Assembly: GCA_031308135.1 (NCBI GenBank)
Contig: JAHLJT010009355.1
Coordinates: forward strand, 4,587,217-4,651,216
From: Acheta domesticus
Taxonomy: Eukaryota; Arthropoda; Insecta; Orthoptera; Gryllidae
Direction of reading: 5' to 3'
DNA length: 64,000 nucleotides
The translations under genes and the position numbers were made by a program. The notes under the pieces were generated by a model. The model had not been told where the DNA came from. It worked only from the letters and a program-made list of their open reading frames with translations, and ran no database searches. Below are positions 63,968 to 64,000 of this stretch, one piece after another. The first letter of the stretch is position 1, and each line of letters opens with the position of its first letter.

Positions 63968-64000
<33 letters not shown>
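63968..64000. repeat. (AAT)n tail of copy 2, running off the window
   Basis: AATAATAAT units continue to the last base. They follow the conserved 3' UTR end of copy 2. Confidence 0.95.

Overview
This window looks like non-coding, repeat-dominated chromosomal DNA from an arthropod, most likely an insect. A polyneopteran such as a cockroach, termite or orthopteroid is plausible but unproven. The reasons are an AT-rich background full of short decayed ORFs, no bacterial gene order, tRNA-derived SINEs, Tc1/mariner, pogo, piggyBac and hAT-type DNA elements, and non-LTR retrotransposon remains. I found no host protein-coding gene, rRNA, intact tRNA or CRISPR array. Nearly every ORF above 60 codons is a chance frame in GC-rich or simple-sequence DNA, or a transposon fragment.

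Mobile DNA, by family. SINE-A has a tRNA-Asn-like head (2 copies). SINE-B has a tRNA-like head (4 copies). SINE-C is about 540 bp, with an internal CA/GT microsatellite (about 13 copies, complete near 29.3-29.8 kb and 38.1-38.6 kb). Palindromic MITE groups D and E share terminal sequence but have different hairpin cores, and each core also occurs with other ends. Further MITE-like families are F, N and H, a piggyBac-like element at 9.9-10.5 kb, a 676-bp element with inverted ends at 47.0-47.7 kb, and hAT-like elements with 8-bp target duplications at 53.7, 55.7 and 62.8 kb. Transposase relics are mariner (1.3-1.9 kb), Tc1 (19.7-20.3 and 60.1-60.7 kb) and a hAT N-terminus (63.0 kb). Reverse-transcriptase relics are R2-superclade (5.4 and 60.8-63.96 kb), jockey-like (21.7 and 28.5 kb) and two other LINE C-termini (17.2 and 37.3 kb).

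Tandem repeats include a 22-bp satellite (27.05-27.47 kb, 19 units, 18 identical), a 65-bp satellite with an alternating two-monomer pattern (31.28-32.02 kb), and a GC-rich minisatellite whose units differ in 5-bp steps (17.79-18.24 kb). There are many CA/GT, TA, AAT, purine and pentamer microsatellites.

About a dozen short GC-rich, CpG-dense islands, rich in GGGGCGGGG boxes and CACGTG, are scattered through the AT-rich DNA. At least two pairs share flanking sequence, so they may be dispersed GC-rich repeats and not promoters.

The most informative locus is 60.8-64.0 kb. An old R4/Dong-like retrotransposon is interrupted by a SINE-B and, at its 3' end, by a hAT element. Its AAT-repeat tail is followed directly by a second, 5'-truncated copy that has its own AAT tail. 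That fits insertion targeted to TAA microsatellites. All calls come from reading the sequence by eye. Boundaries are approximate and family names are provisional.
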